Positions 33,227-43,568 of a stretch of DNA of 64,000 bases are shown piece by piece. Numbering within the stretch: the first letter of the stretch is position 1; each line of letters begins with the position of its first letter. The DNA lies in contig NW_026611615.1 in NCBI RefSeq assembly GCF_028009165.1, forward strand, positions 496,001-560,000. Reading direction: 5' to 3'. The notes under the pieces are model-generated. The model did not search any database, was not told the origin of the DNA, and worked only from the letters and a program-made list of their open reading frames with translations. Position numbers and translations under genes: made by a program. Origin of the DNA: Akanthomyces muscarius (lineage: Eukaryota; Ascomycota; Sordariomycetes; Hypocreales; Cordycipitaceae).

Positions 33227-36024
33227 GATGGCGGCGATGTGTGTGTGTTTGTGTGTGTGATGGGGGGGAAAGAGGTCTTGTGGTGGTTTGAAGTTTTGTT
33301 GAGGGCCCGTGTAAATGGGGGAGCGCTGTACTTGACAGAAGTGCAGGAGTGGCAAGCAGATTTGTAGACGTGCAGATTAGAAGAGTCAGGCGGCGGACTT
33401 GAGTGTATTGAAAAGCTTTTGTACGTAAGAGGAGCGAGCACCAGCGAGCAGAGCTAGGAGCAGAGATGAAGCCAGGAGCTGGAAGAGGGGAGAGGGAACA
33501 GGATGGGAGCGAGGAGGGCGCGTGACGGATGCTTTTAAATGTTGAAGCCGACAATCCCAGCGGGCGCAGCAGTGATGGGGACGGGGTGTGTGCGCGAGGC
33601 CCTGCTGGTCTGGAGAGGTACCTGCAGAATCCAGCAGAGTAGCGCGTGGCGACGAGGTACCTTTTTAGACAGCGGGTTGCTGGGTAAGGGGAACATGGGG
33701 GATTACCAAGAATGCCACCCAAAACAGTGAGCTTTTAGTGAGATGGCCCGCTGCAAGCTCCAGCAGCTGCACCGCTGTGTGTGTGTGTGTGTCTGGACAG
33801 TGAGTGGGCCTGGATATCTCTGCCTACCTTGGAGAAGCTCTGTATCTACCTACCTACCTATCTATCCGTATCAGTACTGAGAAGTCAGAGTTGATTGCTG
33901 TACACACCCCTCCTCGTGCTTCCTATCAACGGGCATATTTTGGTGAGTCCCTCCTTGCCTGTGGTCCCTAGAAGCTGGCTCCCATCTTGCCGTGGCAGCT
34001 TCAGTTTTCCCCGCTAGCGGCCCTCGCCCGCCGCCGCTATCCAACGGCTCCGACACCGCTGCGAGTACGCAAGCCAGCGCCAACACGTAAAGCTATTTGC
34101 GAACCTCTGATGAGCACAAAGATGCCTCTTCAGCAGCAGTCGTCATCTCTTCTTCGTTTCCTGAAAGCAATAGGTCTGGTGAGTAAACTGCACCCCCCCT
34201 CCCGGGATCCGAAACCCGCTCTGCGTGTAAGACACCACTTTACGCTTATTTTGTATTACTCCCTCTCGCACCACCATGACCCCGTCCGCCGTAGTAATGG
34301 TGCATATCTGCCAAGCGAACCGTGTCTCCCCAAGAAACGTGTGCTGCATCGCTGATTGCCACGGGGCCACACAGATACCAGACTGCCATGGTCCGTATAC
34401 GTTTCTGGAATGATGCTACCCTCCCTGCCAAATGCAGCAGTGGTTCAATTCTCCGAACCCCCCGCGACCTCTTGTCTGACACGTTGACAAACACACAAAT
34501 ACCGCCAAGAGCCATACCTCCTCGACTGAAAACTTGCAACTTTTCCAACCCCTTCTTCTTTTTCTTGCCCAACACGGGGGACACATGCAAGGGCACAGCC
34601 AAGCGGTCTAGACGTTTTCCAGGAATAGCTACGCGCGGCCATCGTTGGGGAAACAAGATGAACCAACTGGGATGAGGGAGGGGAGGGGGCTTTGCTGTTG
34701 GAGAGAACCTCTTGGCGATACAGGTGCAGGCACGCAGCGCCATCTTCTGGCGCTCCGGCCCCACTCGGGACCAGTCCCGGATGGTCCCCTCGTCTCCATT
34801 CCCAGGCCAAGTCTCAACCATGTTGGGGGATCTACCTTGCTAGCCTGTTGCCTGCGACATGGCATCTAGGCTGCTGGAGTCTCTTTTGCGGTGAAGCGTT
34901 TGGCGCTAGAAGACGGCCAGCGAATGCTGACGGAACAAACTACCTTGTGGATGCAGAGGTTGAGAGGCCGCGACAAGCATCTCAGCATGCCACGCGCGCC
35001 TCGTGGGGAGTTCACGTCGGGGTTCGTTGCCATCTCGCGATAGGAAATCCCGTTGCTTCTGGGACCATCTCTTTTGAAATCTGACATGATGGGGATGGCT
35101 GCCTGGCTGGGCTTTGGTCTGCTTACATCCGAGATCCCGTGCAGCCTTGGCTTGGCTTGGTTCGCCGTCACGATTGCAGCCAAGAATGATAGATGCTCTG
35201 CCAAGTCTGCTTCCAAGCCAAGAAAACAAAACCACTAAACCAAAGACACAACATGATCTTTCCAGTATCCGTAAAAAGCGTCAAATTACGTTGTGTTTTT
35301 GCGTGAAATGAATTTCCAGGGTTGTTGGGTCATGTGTGGTGTCGGTCCTCAACCAAATCTTAGACACCGCCCCCTCCTAGTCCCAAAGCCACCATCCAAC
35401 ATGCCGGCAACCGCGTGTCCATCCCCCAAAGGCCTGTACGGATACGGGCATCCTCCAATGGGGGACTTTTCCCTTTTCTTCATTCTTCGACGTCGGTTTC
35501 TTTCTCTTGGACTTTGTGCGAAAGCCGAACCCTTTTGTCAAAAGCCATTGCCAGATCACAAACTGCGGAGCTGACGGCCTCTCGTCTCATCCTGGGGGCA
35601 AGCAGCGTCTCAGACTACCCGTTGCACTGACACTGGCTTACTGCTTGCTGTGACATTGGAATTGAGTTTGATGCGACACTATTATTAGTTTTGTAGATTG
35701 GCACCAGTTCTCCGCAGGGGGCACGTGCCGCCCATCAATCTCGGCATCTCATCTGCCCAAAAGGCGCCCAAGACACGTTATTACGGTAATTTGCGTCGTA
35801 TCCGAGCTTCTTTGCAACGTCTTGGCGCGACGGTCTATGATACAAGCATAAATTTTGACTCATTCCAAAACATTAAACTGAATTGAGCGCTAATAAGGGA
35901 CTGCTTTTTTTTTTCTACGCCGTCCCAGCGATGATGGGTATTGGGTGCCCTCTTCCAAGTGCTTCGGGGTACATCCCACGCCCTCACTTTGCTTAGACCA
36001 CCGGCCGTGTGTAAACGCAACCCA
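33227..36024. other. Long interval without recognised genes, several microsatellites
   Basis: About 2.8 kb. GT repeats lie at 33239-33259 and 33776-33792, and a CTAC/CTAT repeat at 33846-33866. Open frames on both strands overlap and lack motifs. The first part should be the promoter of the mitochondrial-type gene. No RNA gene was recognised. Confidence 0.45.
33776..33866. repeat. Microsatellite pair: (GT)n and (CTAC/CTAT)n
   Basis: A GT dinucleotide run at 33776-33792 and a tetranucleotide CTAC/CTAT run at 33846-33866, in a non-coding interval. Confidence 0.8.
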
Positions 36025-36462
36025 TCAGCTTCTCCCGCCCTCTTCCCGTTCCCGCCGTTGCTTTTCCTCTTCCACATCCACCAGGCCGAACAGCACCGGC
36101 CCAATCTTGACACCCCACCCGCCGACGTCGTTGCCGCTGCCGTACCCGAGCACACGGCCCCCGAGGTCCAGGCCGCCAAAGGCCAGCCGGGAGCGAGACT
36201 GGTCCGTCGCTGTGTCCTGCGCGCTCTCCTCTGCAGCGTTGCCGCGCTCTCCGTCCAGCGCTGCTATTCCTGTAGCTTGCGCGGGCTTCTCGGTCGCCGC
36301 CGCCGGAGGACGGTATTCGGAGGCTTGATGAGCTGCGCGCGGAGGTTCCACGTAGCCCTCGACCCAGCCCTCGGGCCGGACCTCGTCGCGGAGGCTGCCG
36401 CTGGTCGCCTGCGATGTGGCCTCGTTGTACGAGGGTGGCGGGTTCTCGCTGCCGGAGGACAT
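36025..36462 (-). CDS. Small protein with PPxY motif, uncharacterised
   Basis: A single-exon frame of 145 aa from MSSGSENPPPSYNEATS. The PPSY sequence near the N-terminus fits the PPxY motif bound by WW domains of Rsp5/Nedd4-type ubiquitin ligases and related adaptors. The middle is Ala/Pro/Glu-rich and disordered. The C-terminal part is Gly-rich (FGGLDLGGRVLGYGSGND, then GWGVKIGPVLFGLVDVEEE). The frame is open upstream to 36798, but that stretch is basic and has no start context of comparable quality. The ATG at 36462 was chosen because short fungal PPxY proteins usually begin this way. A role as ubiquitin-ligase adaptor is inference only. Confidence 0.55.
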   Translation of the reverse strand: MSSGSENPPPSYNEATSQATSGSLRDEVRPEGWVEGYVEPPRAAHQASEYRPPAAATEKPAQATGIAALDGERGNAAEESAQDTATDQSRSRLAFGGLDLGGRVLGYGSGNDVGGWGVKIGPVLFGLVDVEEEKQRREREEGGRS

Positions 36463-36928
36463 GATGCGCGATTTGTTCTGCGAGCAGTAATGATCTTTTG
36501 CGTATGGATAACCGCCTGGAATCGATCTGGGTTCTGGTGCGAAAGTTGAGAGCTGCTCTGGTGAGACTTTCATGAGCTTTTTCATCACATATTTGAGGGC
36601 ATCACAAGGCTGCGCCGCGCGACTTCTGACTGGCTGCGGCTTGACCGAGTGGCTTGCCTCATGGGCTAGAACGCGTGGCCGCAATCCCTTTCTACGCGCA
36701 ATTGCTGTCGTGGCCTGCTTCCACTTCGTGATGATTTTACGTATTTGCTCTCCAGAATTCGGTTTAAACTTATGAGCACGTCGCATGTCGCTTGTCACCG
36801 TACTTCCACCGCGAACAGAAAGAGAACAATACGACTATCATGCAGGAGTACAGTTTCACACCTTTGGCTTGATGGCAGCAGTCTTTTTGTCAGCCGCAGC
36901 GCGTACGAAGTACAAGCCACAATCCAAG
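36463..36928. other. Intergenic interval
   Basis: About 470 bp between two minus-strand genes. It includes the open but unconvincing extension of the PPxY frame up to 36798. No other element was recognised. Confidence 0.4.
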
Positions 36929-38962
36929 TCAACGTAGCTCTAAAATCCTAAACTCGCTCATAGTCTTCTCAAATACCTCTGTTCTGTACTCGGAGAGCCC
37001 AAAACTATAGCATCGGCCAACGTGCTCCCAGTATTCGCCTCCATCACGGAGGATAGAGGCGCTGTCGCTGCGGTTGAGCAGGCAAAGCTGGTCGCCGCAC
37101 TTTGCTCCCACGGGCGCCACGACAAGATAGCCAAGCGACGTTTCGGCAACGCATGTATAATCAAGCTCCCTAATTTCCAGGACAGTCCGCAGACATAGGT
37201 CAAGCACTTCGGGATCGGACCAGTGGCCGTGCCAAGCCGGTTGCAGCAGCAGCGGAAGCCATTTCTTCATCGCCTCCAGCTCTTCTGGAACAAAGTCGCA
37301 GCCATAGACTGCGCAGAGTGATTTGGTGAAGTGACTTTCGGATTCGGTAGATAATCCAAGCTTCTCCAACGCAATTTCGGGTTGCACTGGCAGCGTGCCC
37401 GTTTCTGGACCGTGAATCAGAGCCCGCACAAACCCAAAGAAGCGTATCATGACATCGTCATCATCAGGATCCGATGTCTCCAGAACGTCCTTCATGAGTG
37501 TGCGAAATAGGCCCTGCAACGACGCGCATCCTGTCGGATACTGTGCATGTCGGCTGCAGTACGCGGCAACAAAGTCAAAAAGCCCTCGGCCGTTCTTGAT
37601 GTCGTTGAGTTTGTCAATCTTGACAATTGTGTCAAGCGAGATGGCGGGAACGAAGAGACTAAGACCGTCTGCTCGAGGTAGCGGCGCATCGCTTGGGAAG
37701 ACTTTACTGTCAGCGGTTCGCGGTGACAGCAGGAGGTGCGGTGTATAGACCTTTGTGCCGAGAGAGAAATTGGGCACCCACGACGGGACGATGCGCGCGA
37801 GGTCCTTGTTCTCGTCATCGCCGTCTGCCACTTGGCCGATGCCAGCTTCTCCGAGAAGATCAAGATGGTTATACGCCCAATTGTCATCTTTGGTCTGCAA
37901 CAGCGTGACCTCTTCCAGCCACCACTGCATGAACCGGGCATACAGCGTGCTGAGCTGCGACGTGGGGGAGTAATCGGGGTCAAAGCCCATTTTCGTAAGC
38001 GCCATGGTGCCGTAGATGAGATCCCTGGGGTCCGTCGCTCGGAGGTCGTTTCCGGCCCATGCCAGATTGACCCTCAGCAGACGATCATTCTTGTCGCTCT
38101 CCCGCGCATCGCTGATCCGCAGGACAGACTTCCATCCGAGCAGGTTGTCATAGGTCAGAAAGTTCCACACGGATGTGATGAGCCAGTCGGGACGGACAAG
38201 TACTCGGTTCCGTGCAATGTCCTTCGTGGATTGGACCCATTTCAGCACGGCAAAGAGAGCATCGGGGTCCAGAGACTTGCTCTCCGAGATGATGAGCAAG
38301 CGTTGTGCCAGAACCAGCTCTTGTAAGACCCACGCGCGATGCCAGTACTCCAGATAAAGAAATTGCCGCAAAAGCTTCCAGCGTTTGCTTGCGTCGAATT
38401 GGTCCTCCAATAGCCCGACGTCGGCGTCAATAAGATCTGGGTGTTTTTGCAGCCAGCTGATATTCTCGTCCATCGACGCATTTGCGGGAATGTCCTTGAT
38501 TTCGTCGCGTACGCGATGAAGCGTGTCGATGCTGAGCTCTATCGCCTCGTTGAGAGGACCGAGGGACGCAATAACAAGCTCTGCCGTTGCGTAGAGCTGG
38601 CCCATGAGCTTCACCTGTTGCTCTCGCTCCCGGGTGTCGCCCTGGTTGATGCATACGGCGTCTGTCCAAAAGTAAAAGTCCGCATCCATCCGCGCCGGGA
38701 ACTCGCCACCCCAATGCTGCGCGGCATGATGAAGAGCACAGGCCAAATTGGACGTGATGGGTATGTGCTGGTCATTGACGGTGACGAATTCGTTTTTTAC
38801 GTCGTCGCCCCAAAGATAGGACAGGGCCGTAAAAGGCGGGCAGCTCTGGAGAGTGCTTGTTACTAGCTCCCACCGCTGAGCGGCGCCGCTGGAAGAGCAG
38901 AGGTGCAGCAATCGTATCTCGCCATTGGAGCTATCGAGGGCTTGGTAGATATCGGCAGCCAT
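36929..38962 (-). CDS. HET-domain (heterokaryon incompatibility-like) protein
   Basis: One intronless exon of 677 aa. The HET domain occupies about residues 40-200, with FTALSYLWGDD, FWTDAVCINQGDTREREQQVKLMGQLY and ELVIASLGPLNEAIELS, the three conserved blocks. A stretch around NLAWAGNDLRATDPRDLIYGTMAL fits the conserved region after the core of large HET proteins. The C-terminus lacks NACHT, WD or ankyrin repeats. HET domains trigger cell death on recognition of non-self in some fungi, but most paralogs have no known trigger. Its lone position, without a partner SNARE-like or NLR gene nearby, gives no hint of what it senses. Confidence 0.9.
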   Translation of the reverse strand: MAADIYQALDSSNGEIRLLHLCSSSGAAQRWELVTSTLQSCPPFTALSYLWGDDVKNEFVTVNDQHIPITSNLACALHHAAQHWGGEFPARMDADFYFWTDAVCINQGDTREREQQVKLMGQLYATAELVIASLGPLNEAIELSIDTLHRVRDEIKDIPANASMDENISWLQKHPDLIDADVGLLEDQFDASKRWKLLRQFLYLEYWHRAWVLQELVLAQRLLIISESKSLDPDALFAVLKWVQSTKDIARNRVLVRPDWLITSVWNFLTYDNLLGWKSVLRISDARESDKNDRLLRVNLAWAGNDLRATDPRDLIYGTMALTKMGFDPDYSPTSQLSTLYARFMQWWLEEVTLLQTKDDNWAYNHLDLLGEAGIGQVADGDDENKDLARIVPSWVPNFSLGTKVYTPHLLLSPRTADSKVFPSDAPLPRADGLSLFVPAISLDTIVKIDKLNDIKNGRGLFDFVAAYCSRHAQYPTGCASLQGLFRTLMKDVLETSDPDDDDVMIRFFGFVRALIHGPETGTLPVQPEIALEKLGLSTESESHFTKSLCAVYGCDFVPEELEAMKKWLPLLLQPAWHGHWSDPEVLDLCLRTVLEIRELDYTCVAETSLGYLVVAPVGAKCGDQLCLLNRSDSASILRDGGEYWEHVGRCYSFGLSEYRTEVFEKTMSEFRILELR

Positions 38963-40088
38963 TTTCCCCTTCAGAAAAGGAAAAAGGATCGAGCCTCAAA
39001 CGACGATCAGCAGCGTGACGCGCTCTGGGTGATGCTGACTCTCGCGCCGATCTTCTTCCACAGCTAGCGTCCCCATGACGATGGAATCGCGGCCGCAGAG
39101 AGCTAATCTGGACTGGACTTGAGATGACCTGGTAGTTCGACTTGAGAAGCAAAGTATAGAACCTGCCGAACCGCCACTTCGGACATTCTTTCGCACTAGT
39201 TTGGCGCGGGGTTGACTTCTTAGACCGGTCATCAATCGTTCTGTTGTGCACTGGAAGTGAGCCCAAAAGCTACTGGGGTCAAATATGTCTTAGCTCGGCC
39301 GCTGCCTACTGATACTCGGCAGCATTGCTGGAATTTTCAACAATACTCACGAGACCGCAACAGCCAGTAGGAGTCGCAATCAGTAGCACGACTATGGCGA
39401 AAGCAACGCTCGGCTGCACCTGGTGCCTGTCAGCATCTGCAGCTTCATGCCATTGTTATTGTGGCGCAAGGGCAGCGCTGCAAAAAGAGCCACTCGAAAT
39501 CCTTTGCAAACGGACCCCGCGCCAATGTCGTCGATATTAAATGCATGTCTCTGCGTTCGATTGCTGGCCAGAACGGCGTCCCACCTACGAAGGAGGGTCC
39601 AGCTGAAGGTGCTGAAATGAAATGGACGGCGGGCGACAGACAGCTGAGATGGTGGAAGCTGCAGCTTGCCCATTGAGGCAAACAAACTCCCATATTTCGT
39701 AAAACCGCTGGAGCATGGGCATTTCAGAGGTGCAGTCAGCGACATAAATGCCTCCCAGCTCCCAATGTTTCACTCCTTGATTGCCAGGTTCTGCCCGGCG
39801 ACCAATTGTACATCATTTCTCCTGCAGGAAATGGCTTTAATAGTGCCAGTACTGTGTCTCGTATTGATGCAAGAAAAAGGCTGGGATGGCCCGCTGCAGG
39901 TTACATGCATGGCCTTGGCGCGTTGGAGCTGAATACTTGCAGCAGCGTCGTGCAGGGCTCGCCGGCTGGCCGCAGCTGTACCACAGACAGATTCGGGTAT
40001 AAATACTCAGCGCAGAGGAGCATTTTTCTCTCTTTTGTCTATTTAAACACTCTACAGAAATCTTGATTACTAGCAAAAACTCGTCGCA
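38963..40088. other. Intergenic interval between divergent genes
   Basis: About 1.1 kb between the HET gene (minus) and the small secreted protein (plus), presumably with both promoters. No gene was recognised apart from the TATA box listed separately. Confidence 0.5.
39998..40006 (+). promoter_or_regulatory. TATA box of the small secreted protein gene
   Basis: TATAAATAC, 83 bases upstream of the ATG at 40089. It is a clear TATA element at a distance suited to a short fungal 5' UTR. Confidence 0.6.
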
Positions 40089-40772
40089 ATGTGGTTCTCC
40101 AAGATCATGCTCGCTGCCTCGTCCGCCACCGCGGCTCTTGCGTGTACGCTGCCGACGGACACGCCCAGCAACACCATCAACCAGGGCTTTGCCATCCAGG
40201 TCCAGAATGCGTCCTACCCCATTATTCACAACCGTTTGATGAACCAATGGGCCGCCGGTGGGGGTGATCAGCACCTGTATCTGAGCCCGGCTGGCGCCGC
40301 TGCGGGCGACTTGACTCTTGTGAACGGCGTCATCACGCAGCTCAAAGGCGGCAAGACAATCAGGGCTGTCATCAACGGCGAGGTATGAGCGCGTGTGTTG
40401 CTGCAATTGATGTACACCCGCTAATGGACGTACCAGTACACGGCCTCTGACGACACCACCAAAATGTTCATGACGGAGCGCGGTGATCCTCGTGCAATTT
40501 ACGACGTCAGGTACGGATGCAACCCGGACACCGACGCCGTGCAGACGGAGCTCGTCTTCAAAGAACGGTCCGGTGTCACGGGCGGCCATTTGTGCATCAG
40601 GTCGGCATCCGGCAACCGACACGAATTCCGCTATTCGCCCCCAGGAAATACCCGTAAGTAATTTCTGCATGGTCGTGCGCATCTTGGTGCAAGAAATGCT
40701 AACACGTGCGTAGTTGTCGACAGTCCCAGCCGACTCTGCATCAAGGTCACACTGGCTGTTGTTAGAAGCTAG
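40089..40772 (+). CDS. Small secreted protein, uncharacterised
   Basis: Exons 40089-40382, 40437-40653 and 40714-40772 (introns 54 and 60 bp) give 189 aa. A signal peptide (MWFSKIMLAASSATAALA) is followed by CTLPTDTPSN, FAIQVQNASYPIIHNR, LYLSPAGAAAGDL, then after the first splice YTASDDTTKMF, RYGCNPDTDAVQ and HLCIRSASGN. The last exon gives LVDSPSRLCIKVTLAVV. Four cysteines remain in the mature protein, enough for two disulfides. Similar proteins in plant- and insect-associated fungi are annotated only as hypothetical secreted proteins. It has no glycosidase or protease motif. A strong TATA box upstream suggests regulated expression. Confidence 0.78.
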
Positions 40773-40949
40773 AGCACCGCCGTATTATTATGTTGATAGA
40801 AAGTGTGCTTGGAATTATGACAATATATATACAGTATTAAATATTTCAGCTGACAGAGCCCTTGTCAAAAGAACTGACCCCATGATATATATCGTGTAAG
40901 AATATCTATGCTCGCTTGTGATGCATGTGCTGTCTGGCTTTCTGCCAAA

Positions 40950-43568
40950 TCATGACGATGTTGGTGTAGCAGCGTAAGGTCCGTACTCGTATCTCTTATT
41001 ATTCTCTTCGACCCACCACCGCGCAATGAAGGCCGCCTCCTCTGCCCATTTGGCTTCTTCCTTGCCGTAGCGTCTCTGGATCTTGTCTAGAAACGCGCGA
41101 AACTCAAAAGCTTGCACCGAATCCGTGTCGGTGGGGTCAGACTCGAGGTCTGTAAACTGCCACTCCACGTCATGAATGACGGGCACGACTAGGCGCCATG
41201 TCTTGTGCCGTCTATCGCGGACACCCAGCATGGCTCGCCCGGGGTTCATGACGATAAATTGCCAATTGCGCAATTCGTCCTCGTTGCTGACCTCTGTCGG
41301 GTTCTCAACTCTGTAGTCAGAGTGTCTAAGCTTGCGAATGAGGGACTGGCCTTCATAGTTTACCATTAGGTCCCCGGCGGCTTTGCTGGCAGCTTCGGAT
41401 AGAGAGCCCGTCTCGCGAAGCAGATCCAGGACCGTAGGCAAAATTTCCATGGTGCTCACCGAGTCGTTGACGTCGATTGGAGGAAGGCTTGGGTGAGACA
41501 TGACGACGGGGATATGGTTGCACCCAGCGTTGGGGTTGTGGTACGAAGCTGGCTTGTTGTTCTCTGGCAGGGAGATGCCGTGGTCGCCAGTGACAATGAC
41601 AAGAGTCTCATTGGCAACCCCTTCGTCGTCCAGGACGCCCAGGATCTTGCCGAGCCATCGATCATCGTATCCGACCGCGTTGATGTAATGCGATAAATCG
41701 TCCCATCGGCCACTGGCAAGTGGAACATATTGCTCTTCGGCCGGGATGGCGTATGGATGATGAGTCGTACTGGTGAGATGCGTCAAGAACACACGTTCAT
41801 TGCTTTGCTTCGCAGAGGAGAAGGTGTCACGGAAGTAATCCAATAATGGCGCTTCCGCCATACCGAAATAGTTGATGTCCGGAAGATCGACCTTGCCAAA
41901 TTTGGCGGCATTCGACCGCAGGTAGCGTGCACCGATAATATTGTCTTTGGGAAAGCCGAATTGTTCGGTGCTCGTGTCGGCGTGGTCGTAGCTAAGCGTC
42001 ACGGACTGAAGATATTGGGAACGCCATGGGCTCTCTGCTGTGTCGTTTTGATCGAGAAACGAAAAGGCCTCCAGGATTTGCGGCAGGCAGGGTTGGTAAA
42101 TGTGGTGGATGTACTCTTTGTTGAAATCGGCAACGAGGGGCCAGATGCCACACATTGTTCCAATCATGCTCTTGCGCGTATATGTCGAGGCAGTGTTGGC
42201 GTCCTTAAAGTTGATTCCTCCTCTGCGAGTGGTGTTTTCGTGCTCGAAGCCGTCGTCGTAATCGCCCGTCAGATAGTTTGCCGTTTGTGTCAGTGTCTCG
42301 AGACGAGCAATGGATTCGCCGGAGAGCTTGTTGTGAGGGGCTGCCTCTTCGAATCGTCGCCAAATTAAGTCGTCCTTCTTAAGCGGGAACACGTCCTTTC
42401 GAGTACTCTCCAAGACAACGAGTACAATATGCTTGATAGACACATCAGCCAGACTATTTTTCAACTCCGGCAGCAGGTCTTGGTCCATGTTGGAAATCTT
42501 GAGGGGATCGGCCTCGGCGCTGTAGTGCGGCCGGCCTGCTTGATACCAGTCTTCAAATCCCTTCAGTACATTGTCTTCGGGCAACCAATCGAGCCGAATA
42601 GGCTCGGCAAGGGCTGTTCTGTCGTCCCATGCGTAGTTGATACCGACGTCGTTGTAAGGGCGGATATCGCGGAGTATCGAAGCAGACTCTTTGAAATCGA
42701 CAAAGGGAATGAGCGGCGTCGTCCAGGACATGAAGATTAGGGCACCCTCGTAGGGGCGCAGTAGATAGAAGATCACCTGAAGAACGATGAATCCGCTCCA
42801 CACTGATCGCCAAAATCGGCTTTCGACCGCTGATCCTGGGGTCCCGGGTCGGATGTCGTCGTCTCGTTTCTCTTCCAGGCTCACAGGATCGTCTAGCGCA
42901 TCGGAGGGAATTCGGGCGAATCCGTGGCTCGAATCGGCTCGGCGTCGCTGCACGAAATACTGGTAAGGCCATTTCACCGCATCGATAGCGGCGCCCCCAA
43001 TTCTGAAGATGTTGTTTTGGAAGAAACCCGCGACAGCCGTAATGCAGCATAGTACTGTGAGGAGTGTCACGAGGCCAGAAAGGAGGACGCCGCGAGAGCC
43101 CGAGTCACTAGCAAAGGCGACATCGCGCCAGCGGACCTCAGCTCTCGCATAGAGGAAAAAGGTAATGTTGACGACGGAGATCAGAGCCGAGAAAAGGCTC
43201 ACGATGGAGTTCAACGCCCGTCCAAGTATGCGTAGCAGGATGTGCTTTCGGGAGGTGCTGTGGGACCACTCTGTCAAGTATCGAAGGGCCAAGAGCAGGA
43301 CAAAGTCTTGCATGAAAAAGGACAGCATCCAAATGACCAAGTCTCTTCTCAGGAGCGCTCTCTCGCGAGCGACGACGTGGATAATCTTGGCGGCGACGAT
43401 GGCGACAGCCACAAAGGCAAAGGCGAATTTTCGGTTTGCTGCTTTGGGAAACGGCGCGAGCAGAGCCAAAGGAGCGCGCGACGCAAACAAGGCTACAGCG
43501 ACTGCATATTGCCGGGCTTTCGACAGACACTGGCGATCGCCAATCGGCCGGGAGTGGCTGCCATTCAT
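40950..43568 (-). CDS. Polytopic membrane protein with C-terminal sulfatase/alkaline-phosphatase-fold domain
   Basis: A single exon; the ATG at 43568 (MNGSHSRPIGD) was preferred to an upstream in-frame extension, giving 872 aa. The N-terminal ~320 residues contain about five to six hydrophobic helices. After an extracytoplasmic linker, the catalytic domain shows HIVLVVLESTRKDVFPL, where the nucleophile would be Ser or Thr rather than the sulfatase Cys, then FLTHLTSTTHHPY, VIVTGDHGISLPE and NHIPVV. This is the architecture of phosphoglycerol/phosphoethanolamine transferases such as LTA-synthase-like proteins, not of soluble sulfatases. In fungi it is usually named 'sulfatase domain-containing protein'. 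Substrate and compartment (cell surface or Golgi) are inference. Confidence 0.85.
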   Translation of the reverse strand: MNGSHSRPIGDRQCLSKARQYAVAVALFASRAPLALLAPFPKAANRKFAFAFVAVAIVAAKIIHVVARERALLRRDLVIWMLSFFMQDFVLLLALRYLTEWSHSTSRKHILLRILGRALNSIVSLFSALISVVNITFFLYARAEVRWRDVAFASDSGSRGVLLSGLVTLLTVLCCITAVAGFFQNNIFRIGGAAIDAVKWPYQYFVQRRRADSSHGFARIPSDALDDPVSLEEKRDDDIRPGTPGSAVESRFWRSVWSGFIVLQVIFYLLRPYEGALIFMSWTTPLIPFVDFKESASILRDIRPYNDVGINYAWDDRTALAEPIRLDWLPEDNVLKGFEDWYQAGRPHYSAEADPLKISNMDQDLLPELKNSLADVSIKHIVLVVLESTRKDVFPLKKDDLIWRRFEEAAPHNKLSGESIARLETLTQTANYLTGDYDDGFEHENTTRRGGINFKDANTASTYTRKSMIGTMCGIWPLVADFNKEYIHHIYQPCLPQILEAFSFLDQNDTAESPWRSQYLQSVTLSYDHADTSTEQFGFPKDNIIGARYLRSNAAKFGKVDLPDINYFGMAEAPLLDYFRDTFSSAKQSNERVFLTHLTSTTHHPYAIPAEEQYVPLASGRWDDLSHYINAVGYDDRWLGKILGVLDDEGVANETLVIVTGDHGISLPENNKPASYHNPNAGCNHIPVVMSHPSLPPIDVNDSVSTMEILPTVLDLLRETGSLSEAASKAAGDLMVNYEGQSLIRKLRHSDYRVENPTEVSNEDELRNWQFIVMNPGRAMLGVRDRRHKTWRLVVPVIHDVEWQFTDLESDPTDTDSVQAFEFRAFLDKIQRRYGKEEAKWAEEAAFIARWWVEENNKRYEYGPYAATPTSS

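Noticed and set aside
34246..34821. A 191-aa minus-strand frame in the gene-poor 33-36 kb interval
   Set aside because: No domain, mixed composition, and several overlapping frames on both strands of similar length; chance is likely.
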